Assembly: GCF_000346465.2 (NCBI RefSeq)
Contig: NC_034009.1
Location: 5,231,269 to 5,295,268 of the forward strand
DNA from: Prunus persica
Taxonomy: Eukaryota; Streptophyta; Magnoliopsida; Rosales; Rosaceae
Length of the DNA stretch: 64,000 bases
Direction: 5' to 3'
The notes under the pieces were generated by a model. It did not search any database. It had not been told where the DNA came from and saw nothing but the letters and a program-made list of their open reading frames with translations. Shown here piece by piece: positions 21,901 to 34,573 of the stretch. Each line of letters opens with the position of its first letter. Position 1 is the stretch's first letter. The translations under genes were made by a program, and so were the position numbers.

Positions 21901-24900
21901 GTCTCTACTATTTTAGTGATGTTATTTCTGCAGGAATTCCTGATGTTGGGAGGTTAATTACAGATAACATCTTGCAGCTTTTGATATTTCCATTGCTTCT
22001 TCCTTCTCTTACAAGAAAAGCTGTCGAAGTATGGAAACATACCCTTTTTGCTTCTTTTATAATTACAAGAATGCAACGTGCTCTTATTTAACCTTTGCTA
22101 GCTTTGTAAATCCAGGGGGTACAAATTGGCGCTGCCATTTCTTTATATTTGGTTTGTTGCATCCTGCGCATAGTGAAAATCAAGGATTTGGCAAATACCA
22201 TTGCTGCTGCTCTTTTCTGTCCATTAGATGCTGTCGTACCAAAGTTCGGATCTAAGCCCAATGGCTATACGCCTTTGTGTGCTTTTGAACATGAAAGTGA
22301 ACCGCCAGACAGTAATAATCTAACCAAGGCAGATGCTGGAATACTAAGAGTTGATGTGACAAACTTGTCAAGCTCTCCCAAAATCCACTCAGCGGATGTC
22401 CCAAGAGAAAATGACTGTTGTGATTTTCATTTGTCTTTGAGGTAACATGATGAGATTGACTACAACTACAAAAAAAATTTATTTTTATTTTTCATACTCC
22501 AATAAGAGTAAGTCTCTAATGATAGACTGCTCTGCTCTGCTCAGTGACATCGTTTTTATTATTTTGATTTTATTAGCCTGCCAAAATCAAATTCATAATG
22601 TGTTTCTCTAGTTTGGCACTCTGGTAAACATAATAAGGATAAAGAGGAAGATAATTTGTGTTCCTTTGCGTGCTTGTCTGATCTTGAAATTTTGCCTTAT
22701 GATATACTATGCCACACTGGAGTTCATTTATTGGAAGTAACTTGTTTTCTCTTGATTGTTAAACTGTACGTTCTTTTTTCTTTTGAAGATTTTTTTTTGG
22801 TTGTCTTATAAATTGCAAATTAGACGTATGAAATCAAGTTTTCTTGACATGGGAAATCGAAAGGAAAGAAAATTAAAATTGGGATACATGTCTTATTTAT
22901 GAGTGAAGCAGAGATTTTTGGAAGTTTGAAAACATGTTTGTGCTGATTTATGCTTCCTGAAGTGATATTGCTGTTCATTTTGAAGTTGAAACTGTGCTTT
23001 TGATTACAAATTTTATTAAATTTCTTTCACTTGATAAGAACACTCGATCCTTATAGTCAGAACAAGGCTAAGTTGTTGTTAAGAATTGTCCCGTGGAAAT
23101 CATGCATTATCCTCTTTAGATTATTTCAGGAGGATGAATCCATGCACATAAAATTCTGTGAAACAATCTCAGTAACTTAATTCAACTGACTCGGCCTAAT
23201 CCCAAGTCTTTCCAACTATCTTCTTGTTATTTATCATTATGTTGATCATCTGTGTAGGGAGGCTTTGATTTCTTATATTACTAGTGGGGACGATGTACAA
23301 GTGGCGGGTTCGTTGAGTGTACTAGCTACTTTGTTGCAGACAAAAGGTTATATTGCTGAAATGCAGATCTCACTGCACCTGCTTCTTATCACTGTTTCCT
23401 TACCAAATTCCACTTCTGTCAAATTAACACAACTGTTTCTTGTCACTGTTTCTGACCAAATATGCACTTTTGTAGAATTGGATGAATCAATGCTAGATTC
23501 TCTTGGAATTCTTCCTCAACGCAAACAGCATAAGAAACTCCTGCTGGTATGCCATTCCTCCTAAGTATCTTTGTGATATTTTTCTGCTTGAGAAATGAGT
23601 TATCTAATCAAAGTCTCAGAAAACAAGAGAATTATTAGAATAGAATGGTTGATATCTTTGTCATTCAAGGACTTAGATGACATGTGGACGGCAAAGGGTC
23701 TGGTTTAGCATCCTTTGGGTCGGTTTGATAATATAGTTTTCAAAATTTTGAAAACCAAAACTAAACCAAGTTTTGGAATTTTAAAAATCAAATGAACCCT
23801 AATAAATTTTGAAAACAGAACCAAACTGGTAACTTTAGTTTGGAATGGTTGGCTTTAGCAGTTTATTTGGTTCTTAGGTACACGCCAATTAGTTTTCCCA
23901 GATTACACAAGACTTCCTTGAGTTAATGGCGATGTCTGTGCATTCATATGTCCAGTGCCTTTTATTTTCTCCATGGGTACTGTTCGATCTAAGCTTCCCC
24001 TGTTCCCCTTCTTTTAAGCAATAATTGTATTTTTCGTCATAGATGCTTTCTCAATATGACCTAATTTTGACAATTTAGTGAACAGCGAGATATAGCAATC
24101 TTATTGTTTGAATTCCTTGGTTAGAAATGGGTCAGAGCTGTATGGACAAAAAATAAAACTAAAGTACTGTCACTTACATAGGCCAATGTTAGGTTCCATT
24201 TTTTGTTTTTGTTTTTAAAACCGCTGAGATATGTGTACAGTGAGCAGATTTAGGAAAATGCGGAAGATAAAATTTAGACGAGATTCCCCAACATCCCTGG
24301 GACATTTTCGTTGTTTTTGAAAATGTTTTCAGAATGCGAGATTAGAAGGTGAAAACGCGGAGAGTCGGAATTCCGTTTGGCTCTCTTTTCCTACGCCTTT
24401 TTCACTCTCTTCGCATCACTCTTCTTTGGTGAAATAGAGATTGTTCAAGGATTCCAATTTCCTATTTTTATTTGAAGGATTTATATATGTGGATTCACAA
24501 TCTCTCTCTCACATTCATTTGAGCTGTTTTGGTCTCTTCAGAAATTCTCTATGTTCAACCTCCATAGAGACAAAAACAATGAAATCAAAGACCAGAAGGG
24601 TGACCTTCAGAAAACCCATCTTATCTAATTTTGCGGTGGATGGAGAATATCATCCTGAATTTTGATAATGAGGCACAAAAAAGAATGAGAGAGGCGTTCT
24701 AGTCAATGAAAATGAAGAGAGACAGGATTAGATAGAGACAATGAAGAGAGGGGTAGACCTTGAAAGTGAAGAGAGAGAGGGAGGGTTAGACCTTGAAAGT
24801 GAAGAGAGAAGATAATGAGACTTTTGTTTTTATTATTTACTGGAAAATAAATGAATTTGGTTCGGATTATAGTTTTGAAGAAGGAAAATAGGGGGATACA

Positions 24901-26920
24901 ATTCTTTTTATGAATGAAAAAATGAATAGAGTTTTGGAATAATTTTAGATGAATTTAAAATACTGGTATTAATGGAGAGGGGTCGCTTTTTTCTTCACAA
25001 TTTCTGTTATTTTCACATCTTTGTACCAGATTTCACTGTTTTTGTTTTCTGAAATTGTCTTGGATGAAGTTAGCAGACGCATTTTCAAATCTTGAAAATA
25101 CAAATTTGTTTTTTCGTTTTCATTTTTGCAGAAATGGTTTTAGAAAATGTTACGGACCCTTAATTTCCTCTTTTCCACTTACGACTCGTCATTTATCCCC
25201 TTATTGAGTCACAAGAGTTATAGTTATAAATAAAGAAAATGATAGCTCAAAGGATGTCCAAGTAATTTGCATACTGAGGGAGTATTTAAAGTTAACCAGA
25301 GAATTGGGGTAGCTGCATGTATAGTTTTTCTACTTGATATGAGCCTGAAATTTTTTCCACCATTTTTTTGGTCTTATAACTCATGCCTAGAGCAATGCTT
25401 TGCCACAATTTGTAGTTATTCTTCTGCTATCTTTATCCATGTTTTGTTTTTGGGTTTTGATGGTTTTATTTAGATCTGCACTGTCGACTACTTTGTATGA
25501 TTGAAAATGTTGTTGCATTGTTTAGTTTGAAATTTAATTGAATTTCTTGTTTTCTTGTTGCATTCTTGCAGCAAGCTTTGGTTGGTGAAGGCTCAGGTGA
25601 AGAGCAGCTATTTTCTTCAGAAAGTGGCTCATCGAGAGATGGTGTCGAATTTGGTAGTGAACTTGATAGCTGTCTACAAAAGCTTAAGGTAGTAATTTTT
25701 TTACAGTAAACATGTGGCCATCCTTCTTCCTAGCTTGCAAAAGAGTATTCCAGAGAGAGCTACGTTTACTGAACCATTCATTGCACTCATTGAATCTTCT
25801 TTAGAAAAGACACAAAGCGTTTCCCCTTTTTTATGTGGGAACGAATGGCAAAGATTAGTCGTTTTATTTTACCATAGTAACTTTGTCAGTTTAAAAATGG
25901 TAAGTCAACTTTTTACACAGATCCATGGGTGTAGAAGTTAGTTGTTGACTCTTCTAAAACCCATCCATATTGCATTCCCTTGGAGTGAAAGTGCTATCAT
26001 GTTTGTAAACCATTTAACTGAACGCTACATTCTGTGTGTGCACACATATTCTTTAAATACGGTGTTTATATTGTTGTCTATTCCTCTTACATCTATTATG
26101 CACCAAAATGTAACCACCCGAGGGGTTCCAAGTTTTCCCTGAATTTCATCAATTCCAGGCCCAAGTGTGTGCTCATCCACCTTTTTCCCAGAGGCTAACA
26201 TTTCCTTGAGTGACTGTAACTACGTGTCTTCCTGTAATAGGGATTTGTCAAAGACTGTAACTATGTGTCTTTCCAGAGGCTAACATTTCCTTGAGTACCA
26301 ATTATTTTACGGAACTGGTTCCAAGCTTTCAAGTTGTGTCAATAAATCAACAGTTTGGGTTAATCATTATTATGGTTATTTATCTATTTCATAGCTAATA
26401 AAAATTTAAGGTTTCAAGTTCTAGAATGTTCCATTTTCTTTAAGTTTTTAGCTTGTTTTCATTGTTAGTTGTTGCCTATCATTATAAATTCTTCATTGGT
26501 TGGTTAACCTTTTCTAACTTACAGGAGCAGTATGGAGTTGTGTGTTCTTTTCTGGAAGTGAGAGCTAGCCCTCGCGTACACAGATTCCAGGTAATTCTAG
26601 GAATGGGATGGTTGTCGAGGTTGGGGAAGTTCTCAGGGGCTAAGATGAGTTATGTTTTTTTTGTTTTTTTGTTTTTTGTTTTAACAATTATTTTATCTTG
26701 TAAAATAATTTGCCCTAAAAAAGTGACCACATGCTGTGCACATGACACTTGTTGATGGCAAATTAGATGGACTTTGTGAAAGTTGACGGCAAGTCCTGAA
26801 TATATAGCAAGTCATTAATTTACCGGAAAAAAATTGTCTCGGGTGTATATTCACAATTTAGTGATAGTTTAAGGGGTAAAATGACAGTTTACTCTTTATA
26901 CAATTAGTAATCACATCTGT

Positions 26921-26956
<36 letters not shown>

Positions 26957-29754
26957 CCATACACGCAGACCCTTTTTTCTTTCCCCTTGTATTATTCAAC
27001 TGAAATGGAACAGTGTTGTCTGTTTAAAATTTGCGACGCTAATATATTTCTTGGTTTGTTGCCTAGGTGCTTGACGCATTGGTTAGTCTTTTTTGCCGTT
27101 CAAATATATCTGCAGAGACATTATGGGATGGTGGTTGGCTTTTGCGCCAGTTACTTCCTTATAGCCAGGCAGAATTTAACAGCCATCATCTCAAGTTGCT
27201 GAATGTAAGCTCATTTCTAACGACAGAAAGAATAGTAGAAGAATAGCATATTATCTGTGTTCGTTATATAGGTTTATAAAGAACCCCATATTATATGTAT
27301 GGTACTTCTGTTGGTATATGACTAAAGTTCATGTTTTTTAGTGGATAAGAATTTAGGTACTAGATAGGACATGGCAGTCTTAACAGTTTCATGTACTTTG
27401 TTTGAATTGGGTTAATGGAACCATCTATTGATGCCCTCTTTTTGGTATGATCTCTGTGTTTTCTTATCGTCTTTCTTTCATTTATGTTTATATTGTTTAT
27501 AATTTTGTTGTGTACTGTTTGGCAAGGTTTTTAAAATTTATGTTCATAAGACTTATTTCCTTTCTTGGCATGGGGACCCTTTGTACCCTTATTTGTGGTT
27601 TTGTACTATCTTGCAGGCCTTATAGATTTAGGAGATGCCAATTAAGGGGGTGGACAATATTCTTGAAGTATTAGAATTATTAATAGAAATGTGTCTTTTA
27701 AGGCCATGCAGGCCAATGTTTCTTCTACTTTTTGATCTGGAAGGGATCTTGATCCTAGACATTGTTTTTACATTTTTATGTTCCGCCCATGGCGCATAGA
27801 TGTAGACCTCCCCACATGAAAAGAACAACAATGCATAGGCTCAACAAGAAAAAACCTCTCTTTGAATTCTTATTGCATCTAAGTAGAGTCCATATTTTCC
27901 AAACTTTCCAGATAAAATACTTGAACATATTGTGTACAAATATTCTTTTTCTTATACAGGATTCGTATAAGAACTGCGCTAGTGCTCTTCTCAAAGAGAC
28001 CAGAGGAATCTGGCCAGATCTACTTATTACAATTCTCTCTGATGAATGGAAAAGGTGCAAGAGAGGTAATTAAAAAAAAAAATTCTATGAATTATGAGTT
28101 GGTTTTTTAAATGTTTTATTGATGTTTTTCTGGAAACTTGTAGCAATAGAGGCCTCCTCCCCTCGGAAAGAGCCCAAGTGCATTCTGTTATCATCTCCGA
28201 AGTTCTCTTCTGAAGGTAGGATGGAGACCTGTTGTGGATATTTAATTGAAGGATTTTGAAACCTCCAATGTTGTTTTAAGGAGACATTGAATTAATGTCT
28301 CTGTTTTCCTAACAGATGGTATAACAAGTGATTCATCGTTTGTTGCTGGTGAAAGGATGTGTGAATTGGTCAAGGTTTGTGTTGGCACTCTATAAAAATT
28401 TTACGATGTTGTCAGATAGACGATTATACTGGAATCCATGAAGCTCAATATCTTAGTATTTTTGTCATTGGTCTGTGAATCTTGAATAAAGAAGTAAAAA
28501 GAGAATGTTATAGTTTATTAATCAAATACATAAGCATGTCAGATGCATTTGTCTTATGTAGCCCCTTGTGGTACCTGAAACATTTTTCTGGCGGCTAATC
28601 TTTATCATACTTCAGGTATTCGTGCTTCAACATCAACTCCAAATTTTCTCCGTTGGTAGATCTCTGCCCGAGAAACCTCCTATTGACCCTCCAGCTGATA
28701 TTTTTGAAAATTCCCGTGCACAAAGTGCTGGCGTAGATTCCTCAGGTCCAAAGCTTGGCACTGAGCTAAGGCTTGGTCAGTTCTCTATCCTGCACATATT
28801 TGTAACTATAAGAAAGTTTTATAGTACATATGACCTGTACATGTTAATTTAATTTTCTGACAGCCATCATACACTTCAACTTCATATAAAATATTTTATT
28901 TCTTTAACCCAACATGGAGTATTTCTTGATTAATTTCTGTTGCTGCCATATGCAGTTGATGCTGTGCCTTGTAGAATTGCGTTTGAGAGGGGTAAAGAAC
29001 GTCATTTTTGCTTTCTAGCAATCTCTTTGGGTGCATCTGGGTGGGTTGTTTTAGCTGAAGAGTTACCCTTAAAGGAGCCTTATGGAGTTGTCCGTATGGT
29101 TGCACCTTTGGCTGGTACCGATGTATGTTTATAGCTGTAGTGCTTCATTTTCCTATTTTGATTTCACATTTTTGTGTAGCATTTATAGCATCAATGCTTC
29201 CTTTGCATTTGTTTATATTCAATCTTATGGTTTTCTTAAGCTTAGAATATGTTCAGTATGTATATTATTTCTGTGGTACTCTCTCTACAGTTCATATTGG
29301 TAAACAGTACCAGATGTTTTCTGTGGAAGGTTTGTAATAATGACCTAGTTTATTTATTATTTTGAATAATTTCAGACTGCTATAGTTTCACATGTATCTA
29401 ATCTTTTCTTGTCATTGCTTTCAGCCAAAAGTTGACGATAAGCATTCAAGATGGATGCACTTGCGGATCCGTCCATCCACTTTCCCCTTTGTGGAGCCTG
29501 CTAGATATGGTGCCTACGGGAAAGCGAAGACAAAAGCTTTGGTTGATGGCAGATGGACCCTAGCATTCAGGGATGAAGAATCTTGCAACTCTGCTTTGTC
29601 TATGATTTTGGAGGAGATAAGCCTACAAAGCAATGAGGTGGAGAGAAGACTAAAACCTTTACTTGACCTTGAAACCATTGTAGAATCTTCAAACTCTTCT
29701 CTAGGTCCTCCTAAGGCTACCTCTTCTTATTCAACATTTTCCAATTCTTTATAG
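18180..29754 (+). CDS. TT9: TRANSPARENT TESTA 9 / GFS9, CLEC16A-like protein (831 aa, 21 exons)
   Basis: Exons: 18180-18232, 20169-20220, 20310-20386, 20466-20599, 20714-20810, 20935-20992, 21411-21519, 21625-21748, 21833-22028, 22116-22441, 23258-23346, 23476-23546, 25572-25688, 26525-26590, 27067-27204, 27960-28065, 28144-28215, 28316-28374, 28616-28775, 28956-29122, 29425-29754. All junctions are GT-AG and the frame stays open for 832 codons. The protein starts MWFSFWKPRDRFSLDELRYL, the conserved CLEC16A/TT9 opening. The FPL domain follows (about residues 40-190; DQHDSTFFEFFMEKQVM, SFPLYVEAIHFAFHEE). A hydrophobic stretch near residues 265-290 (IGAAISLYLVCCILRI) may touch membranes. In Arabidopsis this peripheral Golgi protein (GFS9) supports vacuolar trafficking and seed-coat flavonoid deposition. 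Intron 1 carries a SINE and intron 12 a possible TIR element; neither disturbs the coding sequence. Confidence 0.95.
18851..18964 (+). mobile_element. 5'-truncated SINE in TT9 intron 1
   Basis: The 19-bp word ATGTTGTGTACATGAAGGG occurs at 18832-18850 and at 18965-18983, a perfect target site duplication. The 114-bp insert starts near a B-box (GGGGTTTGAATCCCC), runs through a (TG)n stretch at 18886-18912 and the block AAACCCCCCTCC, and ends TCGCTTGTATTT plus about 14 A. The A tail directly abuts the duplication, as expected for retroposition. The A-box half is missing. The exact duplication points to a recent insertion. It lies deep inside the 1.9-kb intron. Confidence 0.8.
24189..25162. mobile_element. 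Candidate TIR element in TT9 intron 12
   Basis: The left edge TTAGGTTCCATTTTTTG and the reverse complement of the right edge (TTAAGGGTCCGTAACATTTT) look like imperfect inverted ends with TTA outside. Both subterminal parts are rich in TTTTGTTTT and TTTTAAAACC-type words. The inside has a more GC-rich segment (24290-24430) and a 74-codon frame without a recognisable domain. Boundaries and class are uncertain. Confidence 0.4.
26189..26297 (+). repeat. Local direct repeats in TT9 intron 13
   Basis: AGAGGCTAACATTTCCTTGA recurs 85 bp downstream (26191 and 26276), and GACTGTAACTACGTGTCTT recurs with one change between the two copies. This looks like an old, partly decayed tandem duplication. It is intronic. 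Confidence 0.7.
26923..26952 (+). repeat. (TC)n microsatellite in TT9 intron 14
   Basis: About 15 TC units, 115 bp upstream of the exon 15 acceptor. It adds to the pyrimidine-rich character of the intron end but is too far away to be the splice pyrimidine tract. Confidence 0.9.
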
Positions 29755-30180
29755 GTCTCCAACGTTGTCGAGTTTCCCAATAATAGTTTGCTATACTCAC
29801 ACTATCCTTTTGCAAACCTAGTCCCAATTCGAGATTCGAGATCAATATGTGCACACCCTTTGTATATTGCACCGGTTGGGCGTGTTGATGAGGGGGTCGA
29901 AGACCAAGAAGTGAGTTATTTATGGGGGGTGGGAATATTTAGTCACCCTTTGTATATTTTTCAAACAACCTTAGGCATACCCAAAATGTAGAGTAGCACC
30001 GGGATTTTTGTACCATTCTTTGTATAGAAGCTTTCCACTTGTCCTGATTATTGAGTTTATCCGCTTTTTCTTCTCATTCTTTAGCAGCTCCCCTAACCCT
30101 AGGCTTTTACTTCCATAATTTTGTTATCCCTGTAACAACATTGTATAAATGAGGTGATTTCTATAGTGAAGGCTTTTTGT
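29755..30180 (+). other. Probable TT9 3' untranslated region
   Basis: T-rich non-coding DNA after the TT9 stop, ending near TGTATAAATGAGG, a weak polyadenylation-signal candidate. The end point is a guess from composition. Confidence 0.4.
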
Positions 30181-33100
30181 GCATTTGTTTTCGTATGTGT
30201 TCTTTAAAGCGGGGCATCTGTAGAGACTGAAAAATAATCCGATGCCACAGATTTTGATGATAAAACTCAAGTGAAAAAGGGGAGACTCAGGTTATTGAAA
30301 ATTTCGTCAGTGAGGAAAATGAATTACAGCCCTACTCCTGAAATTTCCGGTTTCACCTTCTCTTTCATTCAATCATTCATTTGTAAAAGGAAAAAAAAGA
30401 TTCATCTGCCTTAGCAAAACCTTCTCTCAAGACTCGAGCACTTTCCAACTGATTCATCTGCTCCTCTTTGAATAATCAAATTTATTTCGCTCTCATCTGA
30501 TTGGATGCAATGCTTTAATTTTTCTCTCCTCTTTACCAATGCCATCTACAATAATAATAGCTACGCAGTCTTGTTGGTTGCTAATGCTTTGTGCCTCGTA
30601 TTATATTTCTTATCTTCTTATGAATTTTACATGGGCTTGTGATATTAGATAGTAGCATGGACTAGTGGCATGCAGCAATAGCCCATGTAAAGTTAGATAA
30701 TTTTTCCATCCATTTTTGTGCACACCTTCCCCTTTGAAAAGTTTATTTTTTTCTCTGTTTATATTTTCTTAAAATGAGTTTGGGATCTTTTAAAAGTATT
30801 CTTTGGGAATTCTAAATCTATTTTCAATTTTGATTTTCATGCTTATATGATTGAGTGATCATGCTTCAAAACTTTCTTAGGGTTTGATCTTGAAAGCTAT
30901 TGTTAAAAAGCTTTGAAACCCTTCAAAATTTCGTGGGTGGAAACATAGTTTTTACGAGTCAAAAATGAAAAAGAGAGAGCTCTACAAGGACAAAAGTGAA
31001 AATTCATGTAAACTACATGAACGATTAGTGCAAATTGAAATAATAATAATTTTAATGCATCTGAGAGAAGTGTAAAATTCCCCTTGTTTTTGATAATATA
31101 AAGAACAATGAAGTACAATTCTAATGATTATATGCCTTGTTCCTTTCCATTCTAACGATAAATAAATGGTCTTTAATTAACTTGCTACGTTTTTTCATAA
31201 AAACAATTTATTATGCTCTTAACATTGTTAATAATAATCGAAGATATTAATTAATGCCTCTTTTGGAAGCAATTATTGAACAAACAAAAGTGGGGGGCCT
31301 ATTACACTACTAAAGAACGGCCTACCATGGAGGAAAATAAGACTCCCCATCATTACTAGACCTAACTAGTGATAAGAGAGATGATTCTCTACGAATTCTC
31401 TTCTAATAATAAGGACACTCCTATTGAAGCAGTGAAAGGTAGATTAGCAAATAGCAACAAGACTACGACACTTGCAAACATTACAAAATTGAACCAATTA
31501 AACTTCATACTTTTCATTTACCAGTATTTCGCTTCCCAATGCCAGATAAGGTCACATATTCGAATTCCAACAAATGACTCGGTAACAGACTCATCAATAT
31601 AATTAGCAAATATATTAGAATTACTACCGACTAGCTATTAGTGGACTGGTATTTTTTTGTTGTAAATATAATAGCATTACTATCAACTAGCTATTCATTT
31701 AACAATAGGTACCAAATTGAATCCCCCCTATCAGGTGGCATTATTACTGAAATTTAATAAAGATGGTGATGGTGTTTTCTCCTTTCTTTTGCTGACTCCC
31801 TCCCCATCTTATGAAAGGGTTTTTTTTAAATTTATTTTTGGCAATTAAAAAATTTTGGGCCTTTTTCTCTTATTATGTTCCACTAATTGTATGGGCCATG
31901 TGAGTGTTATTATGGTCCACTAATTGTATGGAAATATATGTTCATCATTCCCCTATAATAGACCAGTCTTTTGATCACACTTGGACTTGGAAACTTTACT
32001 AAAGCAGGCCAAGAATAAAAATGATCATATCATAAACTCACAAATATGAAAAATATGATCATGTTGTATGATAGGAAGACAGTCCCCACATCCGCCGTTC
32101 GATACAATCATATGGTTTGCTATTATGAACCCTTTTAGGTCAAAGTAATCATACAGAATGGCAAGAAAAAAGAAAAAAAATTTGAACCATAAAGTGTCAT
32201 TGGCTTGTAGTGGAGATTGGAGACTAATATTTGTTTTGTGAGGAAGCCCAATGAAACATGTATCATTACTCATTTTTTTCGTGGCAATAATGACCGACAT
32301 ATGTAGTCATTGATTATGGTCAAAAGAGTAAGGGGGAAAAAGACAATGGTGGTGAGGTTATATAATGCTACAACACAAATAATTTCTTAAAGTTTGAAGG
32401 TTGTTTTCACGGTTATCTTAACGAAGGGGTCAATGGTGTAAAGATTCATAACTATGTGGTTGTAAATTTGTAATTTAAAAAAATTGAGGATGGAACTGAA
32501 TACAAACTGTAATTAACCAACCCTAAAATTTTATTTAAAATATTATTTCTAGCTAATTATGTTATAATTGATTCTCTCTCCCTTTAAAAGTTAAAAAAAT
32601 AAAAAATAAAAAATACCATTAATTAGAAAGGTCATATTGGGCAAAAGGTGATTGAGAAAAGCTTGGTGGTGACCGGTGAGTGGAAATGGAACTCACCTCC
32701 CTAGGCTACAATCTTCCACTTTCATAATCTTGTATAGAATAGTTGAGCCTAATTCATTTTCTTATGAATGGGAGTTGTTGATGTCTCAAAAAGTAATCAT
32801 TGCTCGAAGGACATGGGCATTCTTTTTCTCTTCCCTTTTCCCTAACAAATTCTTTATAATTAGTTGATATGTCATGAGGATTATACAAATAATTTAGTAT
32901 TACGATGTAATGATGAACAAGATGAATGGTTGTACTCCATCGTAACCTTATCTTGCAAACAAGTGTAGGACCATATATAATTTTTTTTAGTGTCAAGTTT
33001 GTTAATGTCCATTAATGGTGTAATTAGTGTCTAAACAAAAATATTAATTTAATTTAATTTAATTTATTTATAATGCCACAGGAATCAAATCTCTTTATAG

Positions 33101-33550
33101 AGGATGGTGAGGTACTGCGGATTAGATAGCCTAGCAAGATAGATACACATACAGATTACATTTGTAAAGGAAAGATTTGCAATTTATATATGTATGTTTA
33201 TTAATTTAAGTACTTCCTCAAAAGCCTAAAAAGGTTCTTTGTGGTATGATGGTTGTGACTTGTGAATAAGCATGCTTGCTGAAAGGTTACGTTGGGATTT
33301 CACGGTTTCAATTTTATGATACGGCACCAATTCTATATGTATGGTTCGTACACACCAGAACACACACACACCCCTAGATAGTTAGGAAGAGGGAGGGAGA
33401 GAGAAAATAGTCAAATTTGTTTTCTTCAAAGAGTACTTTTTTTTTCTTTTTGGTTATATTGATATTAAAAAGGATGATCTTTCGATCCATCCGAATCGGA
33501 ACATAATTTCCCACCCTTCTTCGCCACTTAAGTTAGTTTTAAATTGTAAA
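30181..33550. other. Intergenic stretch without recognised genes
   Basis: AT-rich DNA between TT9 and SMXL. All frames are short and lack known domains. No clear transposon ends were found by eye. Confidence 0.5.
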
Positions 33551-33555
33551 GAACC

Positions 33556-33670
33556 CATTAGTGTAGTGGTTTAGAACAATTACTTCTTTAGAAAAAGTCT
33601 TAAGTTCGAGTTCTAGCATCCTTGAAATGTGAGAGAGTTTAGTGTATATATAAGTTTTCTTCACATTTTA
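33556..33670 (+). mobile_element. tRNA-derived SINE-like fragment
   Basis: An A-box-like TTAGTGTAGTGGTTTAG and a B-box-like AAGTTCGAGTTCTAGC are spaced about 40 bp apart, as in RNA polymerase III promoters. The A-box part (TAGTGTAGTGGTTT) also occurs in the SINE at 60263-60401 in the MNS intron. No target duplication was found. Confidence 0.5.
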
Positions 33671-33717
33671 TATAGTTAAAAACTTAAAACTATTTACCAT
33701 GGACACAAGAAACTAAT

Positions 33718-33986
33718 GACTCATTTGGGAATGCTTCTTTAGGAAGTACTTCTGTTTATAAGCGCTTCTAGCCAAAGTGCTTATATTATAAAAATGTTAA
33801 AATTTTCATAAGAAATCCGAGAGTTTTCTGGAAAAGCACTTGAGACTGCTTCCTAAAGAAACACATACTAAGTGCTTCTCCATAAAGAGTTTCTAGATTC
33901 ATAAGCACTTGTCAAAAGCTCTCAGAAGCGCTTTTGTTTATCAGAAAACGCTTGTACCCCTTCTAGAAGCATTTCCAAAGAGACCC
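33718..33986. mobile_element. MITE with long imperfect inverted ends
   Basis: The left end GACTCATTTGGGAATGCTTCT pairs with the right end, whose reverse complement is GGGTCTCTTTGGAAATGCTT. Both subterminal regions repeat the words AAGCGCTT, AAGTGCTT and AAGCACTT. About 270 bp, no coding capacity. Superfamily uncertain (Mutator-like or hAT-like). Confidence 0.6.
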
Positions 33987-33989
33987 TAG

Positions 33990-34573
33990 GATTTTCGGCC
34001 TCCTCTATAACCTATTCTTCTGAGAGATTTGGGGACTAAACGAGTTTTGGTCCTCGGGAGCTTTAGGCTTTAATGTGTGAGAAAGGTTCGAGAGTATTGG
34101 GGTTTTGGGTTTTGAGGTTAAAGAGTTGTTGGAAATCTTTGCAATTGCTTTTGCTTATTGGGTAAGAATACCCCCAAAAAAAAGTGTGTTCCTTCTTTCT
34201 CTTTGCATTTCTTATACTTCTGCTGCATTGTTTGTGTGTTTTGTGTGAATCTTTTCACAATAATATATATTTGAAATCTTTGAATTATTTGCTATGAGAG
34301 CACAAGAAACTATGCTTTTGGTGATAATTGCTATGCTTTTGGTGATAATCTTTGGTCCTTATAATTTGGTGAAAAATAAAATGAAGTGGGAGAACAAAAT
34401 TAATTAGTTTGCAGTGGAAGATGGAAAAAAAAATGGAGAAAACAGTGTGAATTAACAAGGAAAGAAAAAAAAAAAACCCCACATCCTATTTAGAAAATTA
34501 GCAGTTGTTACAGAAGCAGACAATATGGCTAGTTTTGTTCTTGAGAGAGGCATATATAGAATATAGCTCCCAC
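33990..34573. other. Intergenic DNA and probable 3' UTR of the SMXL gene
   Basis: AT-rich DNA downstream of the minus-strand SMXL stop codon at 34574. The last transcribed base cannot be placed. Confidence 0.4.

Noticed and set aside
25714..25941. 75-codon plus-strand frame in TT9 intron 13
   Set aside because: The exons on both sides join in phase without it, and the reading has no CLEC16A-like similarity that I recognise.
32025..32300. 91-codon minus-strand frame
   Set aside because: No known domain, low-complexity Phe run, no splice partners, AT-rich surroundings; treated as chance.
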